A stretch of DNA of 64,000 bases from Lysobacter capsici (lineage in GTDB: Bacteria > Pseudomonadota > Gammaproteobacteria > Xanthomonadales > Xanthomonadaceae): the NCBI RefSeq assembly GCF_018732085.1, contig NZ_CP076103.1:4092001-4156000 (forward strand). Reading direction: 5' to 3'. The position numbers and the translations under genes were made by a program. Positions 44,866 through 53,873 of this stretch are shown one piece after another. Positions within the stretch are counted from its first letter, which is position 1, and every line of letters starts with the position of its first letter. The notes below the pieces were generated by a model, which was not told the origin of the DNA, made no database searches, and saw only the letters and a program-made list of their open reading frames with translations.

Positions 44866-45564
44866 CTACTTGGCGCACCACTCGACCGCATCGCGCAACT
44901 GCGCTTTCGCCTCGGCCACCGGATCGGCCGGCTCCTCGTCGCCGACCAGAAGCGTCGCGAAGGCGGGACGCAGCTTGACCTTGGTCGCGGTGGAGGTGGC
45001 GGCGTAACCGGCCAGTCCGTCCGCGTCGGTGGTGCCGCGGTAGATCGTCGGCGGATCGCCGCAGATCACCAGTTCGTAATCGATGCCGGACAGCGCGCGA
45101 TGGGCGGGGTCGGTCATGACCAGTTGCTCGCCCATCTCGCCGCTGCCGAAACGCTCGCGCAGCACCCAGCCGTCCGCCGGCACGGCTTCGGCGAAGGCGA
45201 ACACCGCGGTGCGGCCGAGCGCGTCGGTGACGCCCTGGTAGACCTTCTTGGTCGAGGCCACGAACGGCAGATCGGTGCTGCGATGGCTCAGCGCGTACGG
45301 ACGGTTCGCGGCCGGCTCGCCGCTGTGGGTATCCTCGAGCACGAAGCGGTAACGATGCGGACCCGCACCGACCTGCTGCGCGCCGGCGAAATCCTGGGTC
45401 TGCGTGACCGAGGCCGCGGCCGGTTCGGGCTCGTGGATCGAGGGCGCTTGCGCCCGCACCGCGGCGCCCTGGCAGGCGCCGAGCAGCGCGATCAGGCTCG
45501 CGCCCAGCGCGGCCGAACGCAGCGCGTTGCGTGTCGTCGTCGAAACCGATTCACCAGCTTGCAT
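44866..45564 (-). CDS. Lipoprotein of unknown function
   Basis: 232 residues from the ATG at 45564. A signal peptide with lipobox ALLGAC gives a lipidated Cys at about residue 31. A 25-residue Ala/Pro/Glu linker follows, then a beta-rich domain: YRFVLEDTHSGEPAANRPYA, GRTAVFAFAEAVPADGWVLR. That part resembles polymorphic-toxin or VgrG-tail linker domains in which a small sandwich recognises a partner (inference, weak). ATSTATKVKLRPAFATLLV closes the fold. It is 97 bases after the membrane protein at 45661 on the same strand and may be its operon partner. Confidence 0.7.
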   Translation of the reverse strand: MQAGESVSTTTRNALRSAALGASLIALLGACQGAAVRAQAPSIHEPEPAAASVTQTQDFAGAQQVGAGPHRYRFVLEDTHSGEPAANRPYALSHRSTDLPFVASTKKVYQGVTDALGRTAVFAFAEAVPADGWVLRERFGSGEMGEQLVMTDPAHRALSGIDYELVICGDPPTIYRGTTDADGLAGYAATSTATKVKLRPAFATLLVGDEEPADPVAEAKAQLRDAVEWCAK

Positions 45565-45660
45565 CGTGCGGACATCCCTTTCGAACGCGGAGCGCGTGGC
45601 GCGCAGTCTACGGGCTGGCGCCGGCGCCCGCACCGACGCCGGGCCGCGCGATTCGCGGCA

Positions 45661-46377
45661 TCACTGCGTCTGCGGCTTCGTCGGTAATTCGGAGACGCGC
45701 TGCTCCAGCGATTGCACCTGCGCCGGATCGAGCTGGTCGCGATGTTTGTCGACAAACACCCGGACCGCCTGCCGGTACTCGGCGATGAATTCCGGATTGT
45801 CCGGGCTGACCGCCAGCTGCGCCCGCGCGCGCTCGACCGGCTCGCGGTCCTGCGCGATCAGGCGCGCCTTGCCGTAGTCGGACTCGTCGACCAGGATCGC
45901 CACGTTGCGCTCGAAACCGGGCACGTACTTGACCACGAAGGTTTCGCCCTTGGGCGGAATCAGGATCGCGTTGCGGATGGGATAGGTGCTGGCCGACATC
46001 GTGTCGAACTCGAACTTCACGTCGCGTCCGTCGGCGGTCCTGAGCACCGCCGCGTATTCCCAGACCGGATTGTCGTTGAGGGTGGAACTGGTCGGGCTCT
46101 CCTGCACGATCACCGCCGTGCCGCGGGTGCCGCAGGCGTTGAGGAAGGCCGCGTTGAGAAACGAGCCGGTGAAGATGTTGGCCTGCGCGAACAACAAGCC
46201 GCCCAGGCTCAACCAGGCCCAGCCGCTGCCGGCCCGCCACATCGACACCAGCAGGCCCAGGCCGATGCCGCCGAGCAGGATCAGCCAGAACGACCAGATC
46301 GGATAGTGGGACAGGAAATACAGGATCGACGACACAACGACCACGCATGCGACTCCGGCAAGGGCTTGCGCGTGCAT
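45661..46377 (-). CDS. Membrane protein with DUF3592-like periplasmic domain
   Basis: 238 residues. Three helices at about 4-22, 26-45 and 50-70 are followed by a beta-strand domain (about 80-160; TAVIVQESPTSST, WEYAAVLRTADGRDVKFEFD, GETFVVKYVPGFERNVAIL). This pattern, variable-width strands ending VxVxYxPxxP/E, is that of DUF3592 proteins of unknown function. A helical tail rich in charged residues ends it. Likely transcribed with the lipoprotein gene that follows. Confidence 0.75.
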   Translation of the reverse strand: MHAQALAGVACVVVVSSILYFLSHYPIWSFWLILLGGIGLGLLVSMWRAGSGWAWLSLGGLLFAQANIFTGSFLNAAFLNACGTRGTAVIVQESPTSSTLNDNPVWEYAAVLRTADGRDVKFEFDTMSASTYPIRNAILIPPKGETFVVKYVPGFERNVAILVDESDYGKARLIAQDREPVERARAQLAVSPDNPEFIAEYRQAVRVFVDKHRDQLDPAQVQSLEQRVSELPTKPQTQ

Positions 46378-46696
46378 GGTCGCATGACCTCGATGCCAGT
46401 CGCGACCGCGCTGCGGTGAGTCGCGACGAACCGCGGCAAGCGTGCGATTCGACGCTCAGTGCTCGGTGCCGCCATGGCGATGACCGGCCCGCCGCACCGC
46501 CACTTGCGCCAGTCATCCAACAACGCTCACCCCCCCATCAAGCCGTCGCCGACGGCCTCTCGTAACAGCCCGTCTGCCCCAGGCCCGGCGTCCCGCACTC
46601 ACGCAGCCGCCCCCCTGATATTGCTGCGCCGCACAAGCCGATCCTGGGATTTTTGCCGCCATTCGCATCCCACGGCGGCACGGCGACCGGGCAAAC

Positions 46697-46726
46697 TTGA
46701 CTAATTTGAAAATAAATTTTCATATT
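46697..46726 (+). promoter_or_regulatory. Promoter and palindromic operator of the D-amino-acid/dipeptide operon
   Basis: In a 478-base gap that is otherwise G+C-rich, one A+T-rich patch holds TTGACT (46697-46702) and CATATT (46721-46726), 18 bases apart, a good sigma-70 pair. The spacer contains TGAAAATAAATTTTCA (46707-46722), exact 7-base arms with an AA centre. TGAAA..TTTCA sites are common for RpiR-type and similar repressors (family knowledge). No regulator gene lies next to the operon. The start codon of the first gene is 130 bases downstream. Confidence 0.6.
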
Positions 46727-46855
46727 CTGAAAACTGTCGCAAGGCCAACCGACCCGGCCTGACGCCGAGGCCGACCGCGCTTTCCGGCCCACCGCGACGG
46801 TCGCCGCACCTCGCGCCCGGCGCGATCCGTTCCGACCTCTTTCGTGGAGTGCGCA

Positions 46856-47929
46856 ATGCCGAAGCTCGCCGCCCCACCCCGTCTGCAACTCGCCCTGGCG
46901 ATCGAACCACTGCCGTTGAAAACGCCGTTCCGCATCGCCGGCCATCGCTTCGATGCGATGCCGGCGCTGACCGCGATCCTCAGCGACGCGCGCTGCTACG
47001 GCCGCGGCGAAGCCTGCGGCGTCTACTACCTCGACGATCGGCCCGAGACGATGCACGCCACCCTCCAAGCGCATCGCGACGCGATCGAGGACGGCATCGA
47101 CAGGCAGCGACTGCGCGCACTGCTGCCCGCCGGCGGCGCGCGCAACGCGGTCGACTGCGCGCTGTGGGAGTTGCAGGCGCAGCGCGAAGGCCGGCCGGTG
47201 TGGGCGCTGGCGCAAGTGCCGAAGCCGCGCCGGCGCATCACCACCTTCACTCTCGGCGCCGACGATCCGGCGACCGTCGCCGCCAATGCGCTGGCCTACG
47301 TCCAGGCACGCGCGCTCAAGCTCAAACTCGACGGCGATCTCGACACCGACATCGACCGCATCCGCGCCGCGCGCAACGCGCGCCCCGACACCACGCTGAG
47401 CGTCGATGCGAATCAGGCCTATCGCCTGGACACCATCGCGCCGCTGATCGCGGCGCTGGTCGATCACGGCGTCGGCCTGCTCGAGCAGCCGTTCGCACGC
47501 GGCCGCGAGGCCGACCTCGACGCACTCGACTGCCCCATCGACCTCGCCGCCGACGAAAGCATCCAGGGGCTCGACGAGGTCGACGCGCTGCAAGGCCGGG
47601 TCGAGGTGATCAACATCAAGCTGGACAAATGCGGCGGCCTGACCGAAGCGCTGCTGATCGTCGAACGCGCCCGCGAGTTGGGCATGAAGACCATGGTCGG
47701 CAACATGCTCGGCACCAGTTGGGCCGCCGCGCCGGCGTTCGTGCTCGCGCAGGTGTGCGACTTGATCGATCTCGACGGCCCGATCTTTCTCGCCGGCGAT
47801 CGCGCGCACGCGGTCGTCTATCGCGACGGCCATATCGATTGCCCGGCGCAGGTGTGGGGCAGCGGCGTCGCCGACGGCGCGCCCGCCCGCGACGCCGATG
47901 GCGCCATCCGCGCGCCTGCGCCGCTTTGA
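46856..47929 (+). CDS. Enolase-superfamily dipeptide epimerase / N-acetyl-D-glutamate racemase (DgcA-like)
   Basis: 357 residues; GGAG lies 6 bases before the ATG. Muconate-lactonizing-type barrel: KxK acid/base motif LKLKLD, metal ligands in DANQAY, LEQPF and ADES, and the opposite lysine in INIKLDKCGG. A lysine on each face is the mark of 1,1-proton-transfer epimerases such as L-Ala-D/L-Glu epimerase (YcjG/YkfB) and DgcA. Its operon includes a DUF1611 protein like DgcN, the partner of DgcA in D-glutamate catabolism, and an M19-like dipeptidase, which suits either murein-dipeptide epimerisation or N-acetyl-D-Glu racemisation. Sequence alone does not choose between them. Confidence 0.9.
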   Translation: MPKLAAPPRLQLALAIEPLPLKTPFRIAGHRFDAMPALTAILSDARCYGRGEACGVYYLDDRPETMHATLQAHRDAIEDGIDRQRLRALLPAGGARNAVDCALWELQAQREGRPVWALAQVPKPRRRITTFTLGADDPATVAANALAYVQARALKLKLDGDLDTDIDRIRAARNARPDTTLSVDANQAYRLDTIAPLIAALVDHGVGLLEQPFARGREADLDALDCPIDLAADESIQGLDEVDALQGRVEVINIKLDKCGGLTEALLIVERARELGMKTMVGNMLGTSWAAAPAFVLAQVCDLIDLDGPIFLAGDRAHAVVYRDGHIDCPAQVWGSGVADGAPARDADGAIRAPAPL

Positions 47930-47975
47930 ACCCGACCACCGACTTCCCACCGCAGCACCGACCGAGCCCGCGACC

Positions 47976-49154
47976 ATGACCCTCGACACCGCACGACTCA
48001 GCCGCCGCCGTCTGCTTCAAGCCTCCGCCGCCGCAACCCTGGCCCTGCCCCTGCACGCGCTGGCCGCCGCCAACCCGGCCATCGCGTCCTCGACGAAACC
48101 GAGCTCGAACACGCGCGCGACCGCGAGCAACTATTCGCCGCGAGCCCGCGCCATCGTCGAACGCGCGCTGGTGATCGACATGCTCGCGCCGCTGCGCCTG
48201 GACCTGCGCGCGGACGCGTACGCGCTGCCGCTGAGCGAGCAACACCTCGCCGACTTCCGCGCCAGCGGCATCGACGCGTTCCACAACTCCTGGGGCCTGG
48301 GCGGCGCGGACGCGCGCGAACGCGTCGCCGAGCACCTGGCCGGCTGGAACGGTTGGATCGCCCGCCACAGCGACTTGTTCTGCCTGGTCGACCACGCCGC
48401 CGATCTGGATCGCGCCAAGGCCGCGGGCAAGATCGCGGTGATCGCCGGCGTGCAGAACGCCGAACACTTCCGCAGCAAGGAGGATGTCGCGTTCTTCCAC
48501 GGCCTGGGCCTGCGCTGCGCGCAGCTGACCTACAACAGCCAGACCGTGATCGGCTCGGGCAGCACCGAGCGCGAGGACGGCGGCCTGAGCGACTACGGCG
48601 TGAGCGTGCTGGGCGAAATGGAGAAGGTCGGCATGCTGATCGATGTCTCGCATTGCGGCGACCGCACCACTCTGGACGCGATCGAACTGGCCAAGGGACC
48701 GATCGCGATCACCCACTCCAATTGCCGCGCGCTCAACGACCATCCGCGCCTGAAGACCGACGAGGCGATCCGCAAACTCGCCGCCAAGGGCGGGGTGATG
48801 GGCATCACCGGCGTGCGCATGTTCGTCAGCGCCAAGGAACCCACCACCCTCGACAGCATGGTCGATCACATCGATCACGTCGCCAGGCTGGTCGGCATCG
48901 AGCATGTGGGCATCGGCTCGGACGCGGACCTGTACGGCTACGACGCGCTGCCGCCGGATCAACTCAAGGCGCTGCGCGATTCGTACAAGGCCAGCTACGG
49001 CTTTCGCGAGCGCATCGACATCGAAGGCTTCGATCGCCCGAGCAAGATCTTCGAACTGACCCAAGCGCTGATCCGCCGCGGCTACAGCGACGGCGATATC
49101 GAAGCGGTGCTCGGCGGCAACTTCCGTCGCCTGCTCGGCCAGGTCTGGCGTTGA
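47976..49154 (+). CDS. Tat-exported M19 (renal dipeptidase-type) peptidase, altered metal site
   Basis: 392 residues from the ATG at 47976. A Tat-like signal (SRRRLLQASAAATLALP) leads to the M19 barrel: GVQNAEHF (bridging Glu), LIDVSHCGDRT (zinc His), ITHSNCRALN (second His) and EHVGIGSD (Asp). The first zinc motif, normally H-x-D near the N-terminus of the domain, reads VIDMLAPLRLDL and lacks the histidine and the aspartate at their places. Family members cleave dipeptides, including those with a C-terminal D-residue, which fits the operon. The missing ligands suggest one metal only, another mechanism or lost activity. It starts 46 bases after the epimerase gene. Confidence 0.85.
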   Translation: MTLDTARLSRRRLLQASAAATLALPLHALAAANPAIASSTKPSSNTRATASNYSPRARAIVERALVIDMLAPLRLDLRADAYALPLSEQHLADFRASGIDAFHNSWGLGGADARERVAEHLAGWNGWIARHSDLFCLVDHAADLDRAKAAGKIAVIAGVQNAEHFRSKEDVAFFHGLGLRCAQLTYNSQTVIGSGSTEREDGGLSDYGVSVLGEMEKVGMLIDVSHCGDRTTLDAIELAKGPIAITHSNCRALNDHPRLKTDEAIRKLAAKGGVMGITGVRMFVSAKEPTTLDSMVDHIDHVARLVGIEHVGIGSDADLYGYDALPPDQLKALRDSYKASYGFRERIDIEGFDRPSKIFELTQALIRRGYSDGDIEAVLGGNFRRLLGQVWR

Positions 49155-49241
49155 ACGCGAAACCCGATCGACCGAGATAACCAAAAAACGCAGCGCCACG
49201 TTAATGCACTGCCACGACATCCGCTCTCCGGGGAGAGAACC

Positions 49242-51491
49242 ATGCCGCAGCTCGATACGCGCCACACCGCACGCCATGGCCTGGGCCTGGCGATCGCTTT
49301 CGCCCTGACTTCGTGGTCGTGCGCCGGCCTGGCCCAGACCGCGCCGGACGCATCCGCGGAAAAAACGCCCGATCACAAGACCGCGCAACCGTCGGCGACC
49401 CTGGAAGCGGTCACCGTCACCGCGCAGAAACGTACCGAGAACGCGCGCAAGGTGCCCGCTTCGATCAGCGTGGTCAGCGAGCAACAACTGGAAAACCAGC
49501 ACGTCACCCAGTTGGCGGATTTGAACGGCTACCTGCCGGCGATGACCATCACCGACCGCGGCACGCCCGGCCAGACCGCGGTCTCGCTGCGCGGCATTCC
49601 GACCCTCGGCCCCGGCGCGGTGGTCGGCACCTACCTCAACGACACGCCGCTGGGATCGAGCAGCAACTTCGCCCGCTCCAGCGGCTTCGTGCTCGACCTG
49701 CTGCCCTACGACATCCAGCGCGTGGAAGTGCTGCGCGGCCCGCAGGGCACGTTGTACGGTGCAGGCGCGATGGGCGGCCTGCTCAAGTACGTGCTCAAGG
49801 ACCCCGACCTCGACAGCTTCGAAGGCCGCGTCGGCGGCGGTGTGTCCGGCATCGACGGCGCCGGCGGCAACGGCTGGAGCGTGCGCGCCGGCATCAACGC
49901 ACCGCTGGTCGAAGGCACACTCGCGCTGCGCGCCTCGTTCGCCAACGAGTTCACTCCGGGCTGGGTCGACAATGTCTACACCGGCCGCAAGGACATCAAC
50001 GACACGCGCCAGCGCAGCGGTCACGTCTCGCTGCTGTGGCAGGCCAGCGACGATCTGAACGTCAAGTTCACCGGCTTGCATCAGAGCGTCGACGCCGACG
50101 ACAACAGTCTGTCCATCCTCGATGCCAACCGCCGCCCGCGTTTCGGCCTGGACGGCACCGACAAGCCGGTCGCCGAACGCTTCGAGAAGAAGGTCGACTT
50201 CTTCGCCGCCACCGTCGACTGGAACCTGCAATGGGCCGACTTCGTCTCGGCCACGAGTTATTCCAGGACCAAGACCTACCAGCTCAACGATCAGAGCAAG
50301 ACCTACGGCCCGCTGTTTCCGCTGTTCGGCGCGCCCCCGGGCGTGTCGACGTTTCCGCTCAGCCTGGACCTGAAGAAATGGACCCAGGAATTCCGCCTGG
50401 CGTCCAAGTCCGACGAACGCATCGAGTGGATGCTCGGCGCGTTCTACACCCATGAGACCTCGGCCAACCATCAGGAACTCAGCGCGCGTTCCTTCGCCGG
50501 CGTACCGGTCGCCGGGCTCGACCCGCTGGCGATCGTCGACTTGCCGTCCACGTATAAAGAACGCGCGCTGTTCGGCAATCTCACCTACAAGTTCAGCGAA
50601 CGCTTCGACGTCACCGCCGGCCTGCGCTACGCCAGCAACGATCAGGACTTCAAGCAGATCGCCACCGCCGGCAGCCTGCTCGCACTGGGCACCACCACCG
50701 GCCAGTCGTCCGAGGACGTCACCACCTACCTGCTCGGCGCGCGCTGGCATCTGGACAACGACAGCCTGCTGTATGCGCGCATCGCCAGCGGCTATCGTCC
50801 CGGCGGCCCCAACGTCGCCCTGCCGGGCGTGCCGCCTTCGGTCGATTCCGACAGCCTGGTCAATTACGAATTCGGCTGGAAATCGCTGTTCCTCGACCGG
50901 CGTGCGTCGATCGACCTGGCGGTGTTCCTGATCGACTGGAAGGACATCCAGTTATCCGCGTCCACCCAGGACGGACTGACCTACTCGGCCAACGGCGGCA
51001 AGGCGCGCAGTCGCGGCGTGGAGCTGACCTCGGCATTCAAGCTCACGCCGAACCTGCGCGTGGGCTTCAACGGCTCGTTCACCGATGCCGCGCTGATGGA
51101 GGACGCGCCCTCGCTGCGAGGCCTGTCCGGCGACACCCTGCCGGGCATTCCGCGCTGGACCGCGGCGGTGAGCGCGGATTACGACTTCGAGTGGGGCGCC
51201 GGTTTCAACGGCCATGTCGGCGCCGGCTATCAGTGGATCGGCAAGCGCAAGACCAACGTCGATCACAACCCGAACGCCGCGCCGCTGCCGGCGAGCGGAC
51301 AGCTCAACCTCAACACCGACGTGTCGCGCGACAACTGGACGCTGCGCCTGTACGTGCGCAACGTGACCAACCAACGCGACATCACTTCGCTCGGACCGGT
51401 CACCAGCGCCACCACCGGCGCGATCGTGGAGTGGCAGGCCAACCGCAGCCAGCCGCGCACGATCGGGCTGGAATTCGACCTGTGGTTCTGA
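49242..51491 (+). CDS. TonB-dependent outer-membrane receptor
   Basis: 749 residues. Signal peptide (about 1-31, ending AGLAQ), then a TonB box-like LEAVTVTAQKR, plug domain (about 60-170: ARKVPASISVVSEQQL, LRGIPTLGPG, QRVEVLRGPQGTLYGAGAMGG) and a beta barrel ending RTIGLEFDLWF with the usual terminal aromatic residue. VTVTAQKR and the GTLYGAGAMGG form are common in Xanthomonadaceae receptors for oligosaccharides and peptides. Being third in the peptide-catabolism operon, it probably brings in peptides or murein fragments rather than iron (inference). An 87-base gap precedes it. Confidence 0.95.
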   Translation: MPQLDTRHTARHGLGLAIAFALTSWSCAGLAQTAPDASAEKTPDHKTAQPSATLEAVTVTAQKRTENARKVPASISVVSEQQLENQHVTQLADLNGYLPAMTITDRGTPGQTAVSLRGIPTLGPGAVVGTYLNDTPLGSSSNFARSSGFVLDLLPYDIQRVEVLRGPQGTLYGAGAMGGLLKYVLKDPDLDSFEGRVGGGVSGIDGAGGNGWSVRAGINAPLVEGTLALRASFANEFTPGWVDNVYTGRKDINDTRQRSGHVSLLWQASDDLNVKFTGLHQSVDADDNSLSILDANRRPRFGLDGTDKPVAERFEKKVDFFAATVDWNLQWADFVSATSYSRTKTYQLNDQSKTYGPLFPLFGAPPGVSTFPLSLDLKKWTQEFRLASKSDERIEWMLGAFYTHETSANHQELSARSFAGVPVAGLDPLAIVDLPSTYKERALFGNLTYKFSERFDVTAGLRYASNDQDFKQIATAGSLLALGTTTGQSSEDVTTYLLGARWHLDNDSLLYARIASGYRPGGPNVALPGVPPSVDSDSLVNYEFGWKSLFLDRRASIDLAVFLIDWKDIQLSASTQDGLTYSANGGKARSRGVELTSAFKLTPNLRVGFNGSFTDAALMEDAPSLRGLSGDTLPGIPRWTAAVSADYDFEWGAGFNGHVGAGYQWIGKRKTNVDHNPNAAPLPASGQLNLNTDVSRDNWTLRLYVRNVTNQRDITSLGPVTSATTGAIVEWQANRSQPRTIGLEFDLWF

Positions 51492-51631
51492 ACGCAACGC
51501 GCACCGCGAACCGTGCGTCCATCGATCGCGGCGCATCAACAATCGAACCGGAGCGACGCCCGCCGCTCCGGTTCGCAGCCTCATCGGCGACCGTCTCCCG
51601 CCCCGGTCCGACCTCACAACGGAATGTCCGC

Positions 51632-52690
51632 ATGCCGATTTCCGCAACAACCGATACCGCTGCATTCGCACCGCTCGATCTCCCCCAGCCTTATCTGTTG
51701 TTCCTCGGCGATGTGAGCCATCCGGCCTACGCCAAGACCGCATTGGGCCTGCGCGACTGGGCGCCGGAGCGCTGCGTCGGCGAACAGCGCCTGCACGACG
51801 CCAGCGTCAGCGTGGGCCTGCCGGCGATGACGGCGGCGCAGGCGCGCGAAGCCGGCGCGCGCGCGCTGGTGATCGGGGTGGCGAATGTCGGCGGGGTGAT
51901 TCCCGATCACTGGATGCCGGCGCTGCTCGACGCCTTGGCGCACGGGCTCGACCTGATCAGCGGCATGCACATGCGCCTGGCCGACATCGCGCCGCTGCGC
52001 GAACAGGCGCAGCGTCACGGCCGGCGCCTGATCGACGTGCGCGAGCCGCCGCCGTCGCTGCCGACCGCGAGCGGGCGCAAGCGCAGCGGCAAGCGCGTGC
52101 TGACCGTCGGCACCGACTGCGCGCTGGGCAAGAAATACACCGCGCTGAGCCTGGCCCGCGCGCTGCGCGAACTCGGTGTCGACGCCGACTTCCGCGCCAG
52201 CGGGCAGACCGGCATCCTGATCGCCGGACGCGGCTTGCCGATGGATGCGGTGGTGTCGGACTTCGCCGCCGGCGCCGCCGAATGGCTCAGCCCCGACGCC
52301 GATCCCGCGCATTGGGACGTGATCGAAGGCCAGGGCTCGTTGTCGCATCCGGCCTACGCCGGCGTGTCGCTGGCGCTGCTGCACGGCAGTCAGCCCGATG
52401 CGATCGTGGTCTGCCACGAACCCGGCCGTCGCGACATGCTCGGCTATCCGGGTTATCCGTTGCCGAGCATCGAGGAAACGATCGAACTGAATCTGTTGCT
52501 GGGGCGTCGCACCAATCCGGCGATCCGCTGCGCCGGGATCAGCTTGAACACCTCGCAATTGAGCCAGGACGAAGCACACGCCCTGATCGCCAGCGAAAGC
52601 GCGCGTCTGGGTCTGCCGGTCGCCGATCCGATCCGCGGCGGCGCGGCCCTGCAGGCATTGGCGCGCGCCTGCCTGGATACGGCGTCGTGA
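51632..52690 (+). CDS. DUF1611 protein, DgcN-like D-glutamate N-acetyltransferase candidate
   Basis: 352 residues. An N-terminal Rossmann-like domain (PYLLFLGDVSHPAYAKTALG; ALVIGVANVGGVIPDHWM) is followed by a P-loop domain, VLTVGTDCALGKKYTALSL at about residues 155-173, and DVIEGQGSLSHPAYAGVS. This two-domain order marks DUF1611. DgcN of marine bacteria, reported as a D-glutamate N-acetyltransferase acting with the racemase DgcA, is in this family; here a DgcA-like epimerase opens the same operon. The assignment rests on that pairing, and other DUF1611 proteins could have other substrates. Confidence 0.82.
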   Translation: MPISATTDTAAFAPLDLPQPYLLFLGDVSHPAYAKTALGLRDWAPERCVGEQRLHDASVSVGLPAMTAAQAREAGARALVIGVANVGGVIPDHWMPALLDALAHGLDLISGMHMRLADIAPLREQAQRHGRRLIDVREPPPSLPTASGRKRSGKRVLTVGTDCALGKKYTALSLARALRELGVDADFRASGQTGILIAGRGLPMDAVVSDFAAGAAEWLSPDADPAHWDVIEGQGSLSHPAYAGVSLALLHGSQPDAIVVCHEPGRRDMLGYPGYPLPSIEETIELNLLLGRRTNPAIRCAGISLNTSQLSQDEAHALIASESARLGLPVADPIRGGAALQALARACLDTAS

Positions 52691-52715
52691 GCGCGACGCG
52701 CGAGGGCCGCGCATC

Positions 52716-53873
52716 ATGAGCGATCCGACGCCATCGGCCTCGTGGTTCCAGCGTTATCTACTGCCCGGTTTCGCGTTCAAGGCGGTGGTGATCGGCGGCG
52801 GGTACGCGACCGGCCGCGAACTGGCCGAGTTCTTCCTGCCCAGCGGGCCCTGGGGCGGCGTCGCCGGCATGCTGCTGGCGATGGCGCTGTGGAGCGTGGT
52901 GTGCATGGCGACCTTCGTGTTCGCCCACACCGCCCATGCCTACGACTACCGCAGTTTCTTCAAGCAGTTGCTCGGGCCGTTGTGGGGCTTGTTCGAATTC
53001 GCCTACCTGGCCTTGCTGATCGTGCTGCTGGCGGTGTTCGGCGCGGCCTCGGGCGCGATCGGCACGGCCATGTTCGGCTGGCCCGCGCTTGTCGGCAGCC
53101 TGTGCCTGGTGGTCGGCATCGCCGCGTTCGTCAGCTTCGGCAACGAAGCGGTCGAACGGCTGTTCAAGTGGGTATCGTTCTTCCTGTACGGCATCTACGC
53201 CTTGTTCGTGGTGTTGGCGCTGTCGCGGTTCGGCGATCGCATCGCGGCCAATTTCGCCTTGCCGCACGGCGGCGAGGGTTGGGCGCTCAACGGATTGACC
53301 TACGCCGGTTACAACATCATCGGCGCGGTGGTGATCCTGCCGATCGCGCGCCATTTCCGCGGCCGTCGCGACGCGCTCGCCGCCGGCCTGATCGCCGGGC
53401 CGCTGGCGATGCTGCCGGCGCTGTTGTTCTTCGTGTGCATGATCGCCTACTACCCGCAGATCGCCGATCAGGCGCTGCCCTCGGACTTCCTGCTGCAACG
53501 CCTGCAGATGCCGTTGCTGCATGGCGTGTTCCAGTTGATGATCTTCTCGGCCTTGCTGGAAAGTGGAACCGGCGCGGTACATGCGATCAACGAACGCGTG
53601 GCGACGGTCTGGCGCGCGCGGCGCGGCGAAGCGCTACCCAAGCGCGCGCGCCTGGCGATCGCCGCCGTGTTATTGATCGGTTCGATCTTCCTCGCCGACC
53701 GTTTCGGCCTGGTCGCCCTCATCGCCCAGGGTTACCGCGGCCTGTCCTATCTGTTGCTCGCCGTCTACGTAGTGCCGTTGCTCACCTGGGGTCTGTGGCT
53801 GTTGTGGCGCGGACGCCTGCGTCCGCCGGTCGCGACGCCGCCCCTCGCTCATTCCACTGGAGGACGTCCATGA
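52716..53873 (+). CDS. YkvI-type multi-pass membrane transporter
   Basis: 385 residues, about ten helices. It begins FAFKAVVIGGGYATGRELAEFF with the broken first helix of the LeuT/APC-like fold; NIIGAVVILPIARHFRGRRD and SALLESGTGAVHAINERV follow. The layout matches the YkvI family of putative membrane transporters, which I associate with amino-acid-type substrates. It lies 25 bases after the DUF1611 gene, and its stop overlaps the next start (ATGA). It would move the peptides or amino acids released by the exported hydrolases across the inner membrane (inference). Confidence 0.85.
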   Translation: MSDPTPSASWFQRYLLPGFAFKAVVIGGGYATGRELAEFFLPSGPWGGVAGMLLAMALWSVVCMATFVFAHTAHAYDYRSFFKQLLGPLWGLFEFAYLALLIVLLAVFGAASGAIGTAMFGWPALVGSLCLVVGIAAFVSFGNEAVERLFKWVSFFLYGIYALFVVLALSRFGDRIAANFALPHGGEGWALNGLTYAGYNIIGAVVILPIARHFRGRRDALAAGLIAGPLAMLPALLFFVCMIAYYPQIADQALPSDFLLQRLQMPLLHGVFQLMIFSALLESGTGAVHAINERVATVWRARRGEALPKRARLAIAAVLLIGSIFLADRFGLVALIAQGYRGLSYLLLAVYVVPLLTWGLWLLWRGRLRPPVATPPLAHSTGGRP

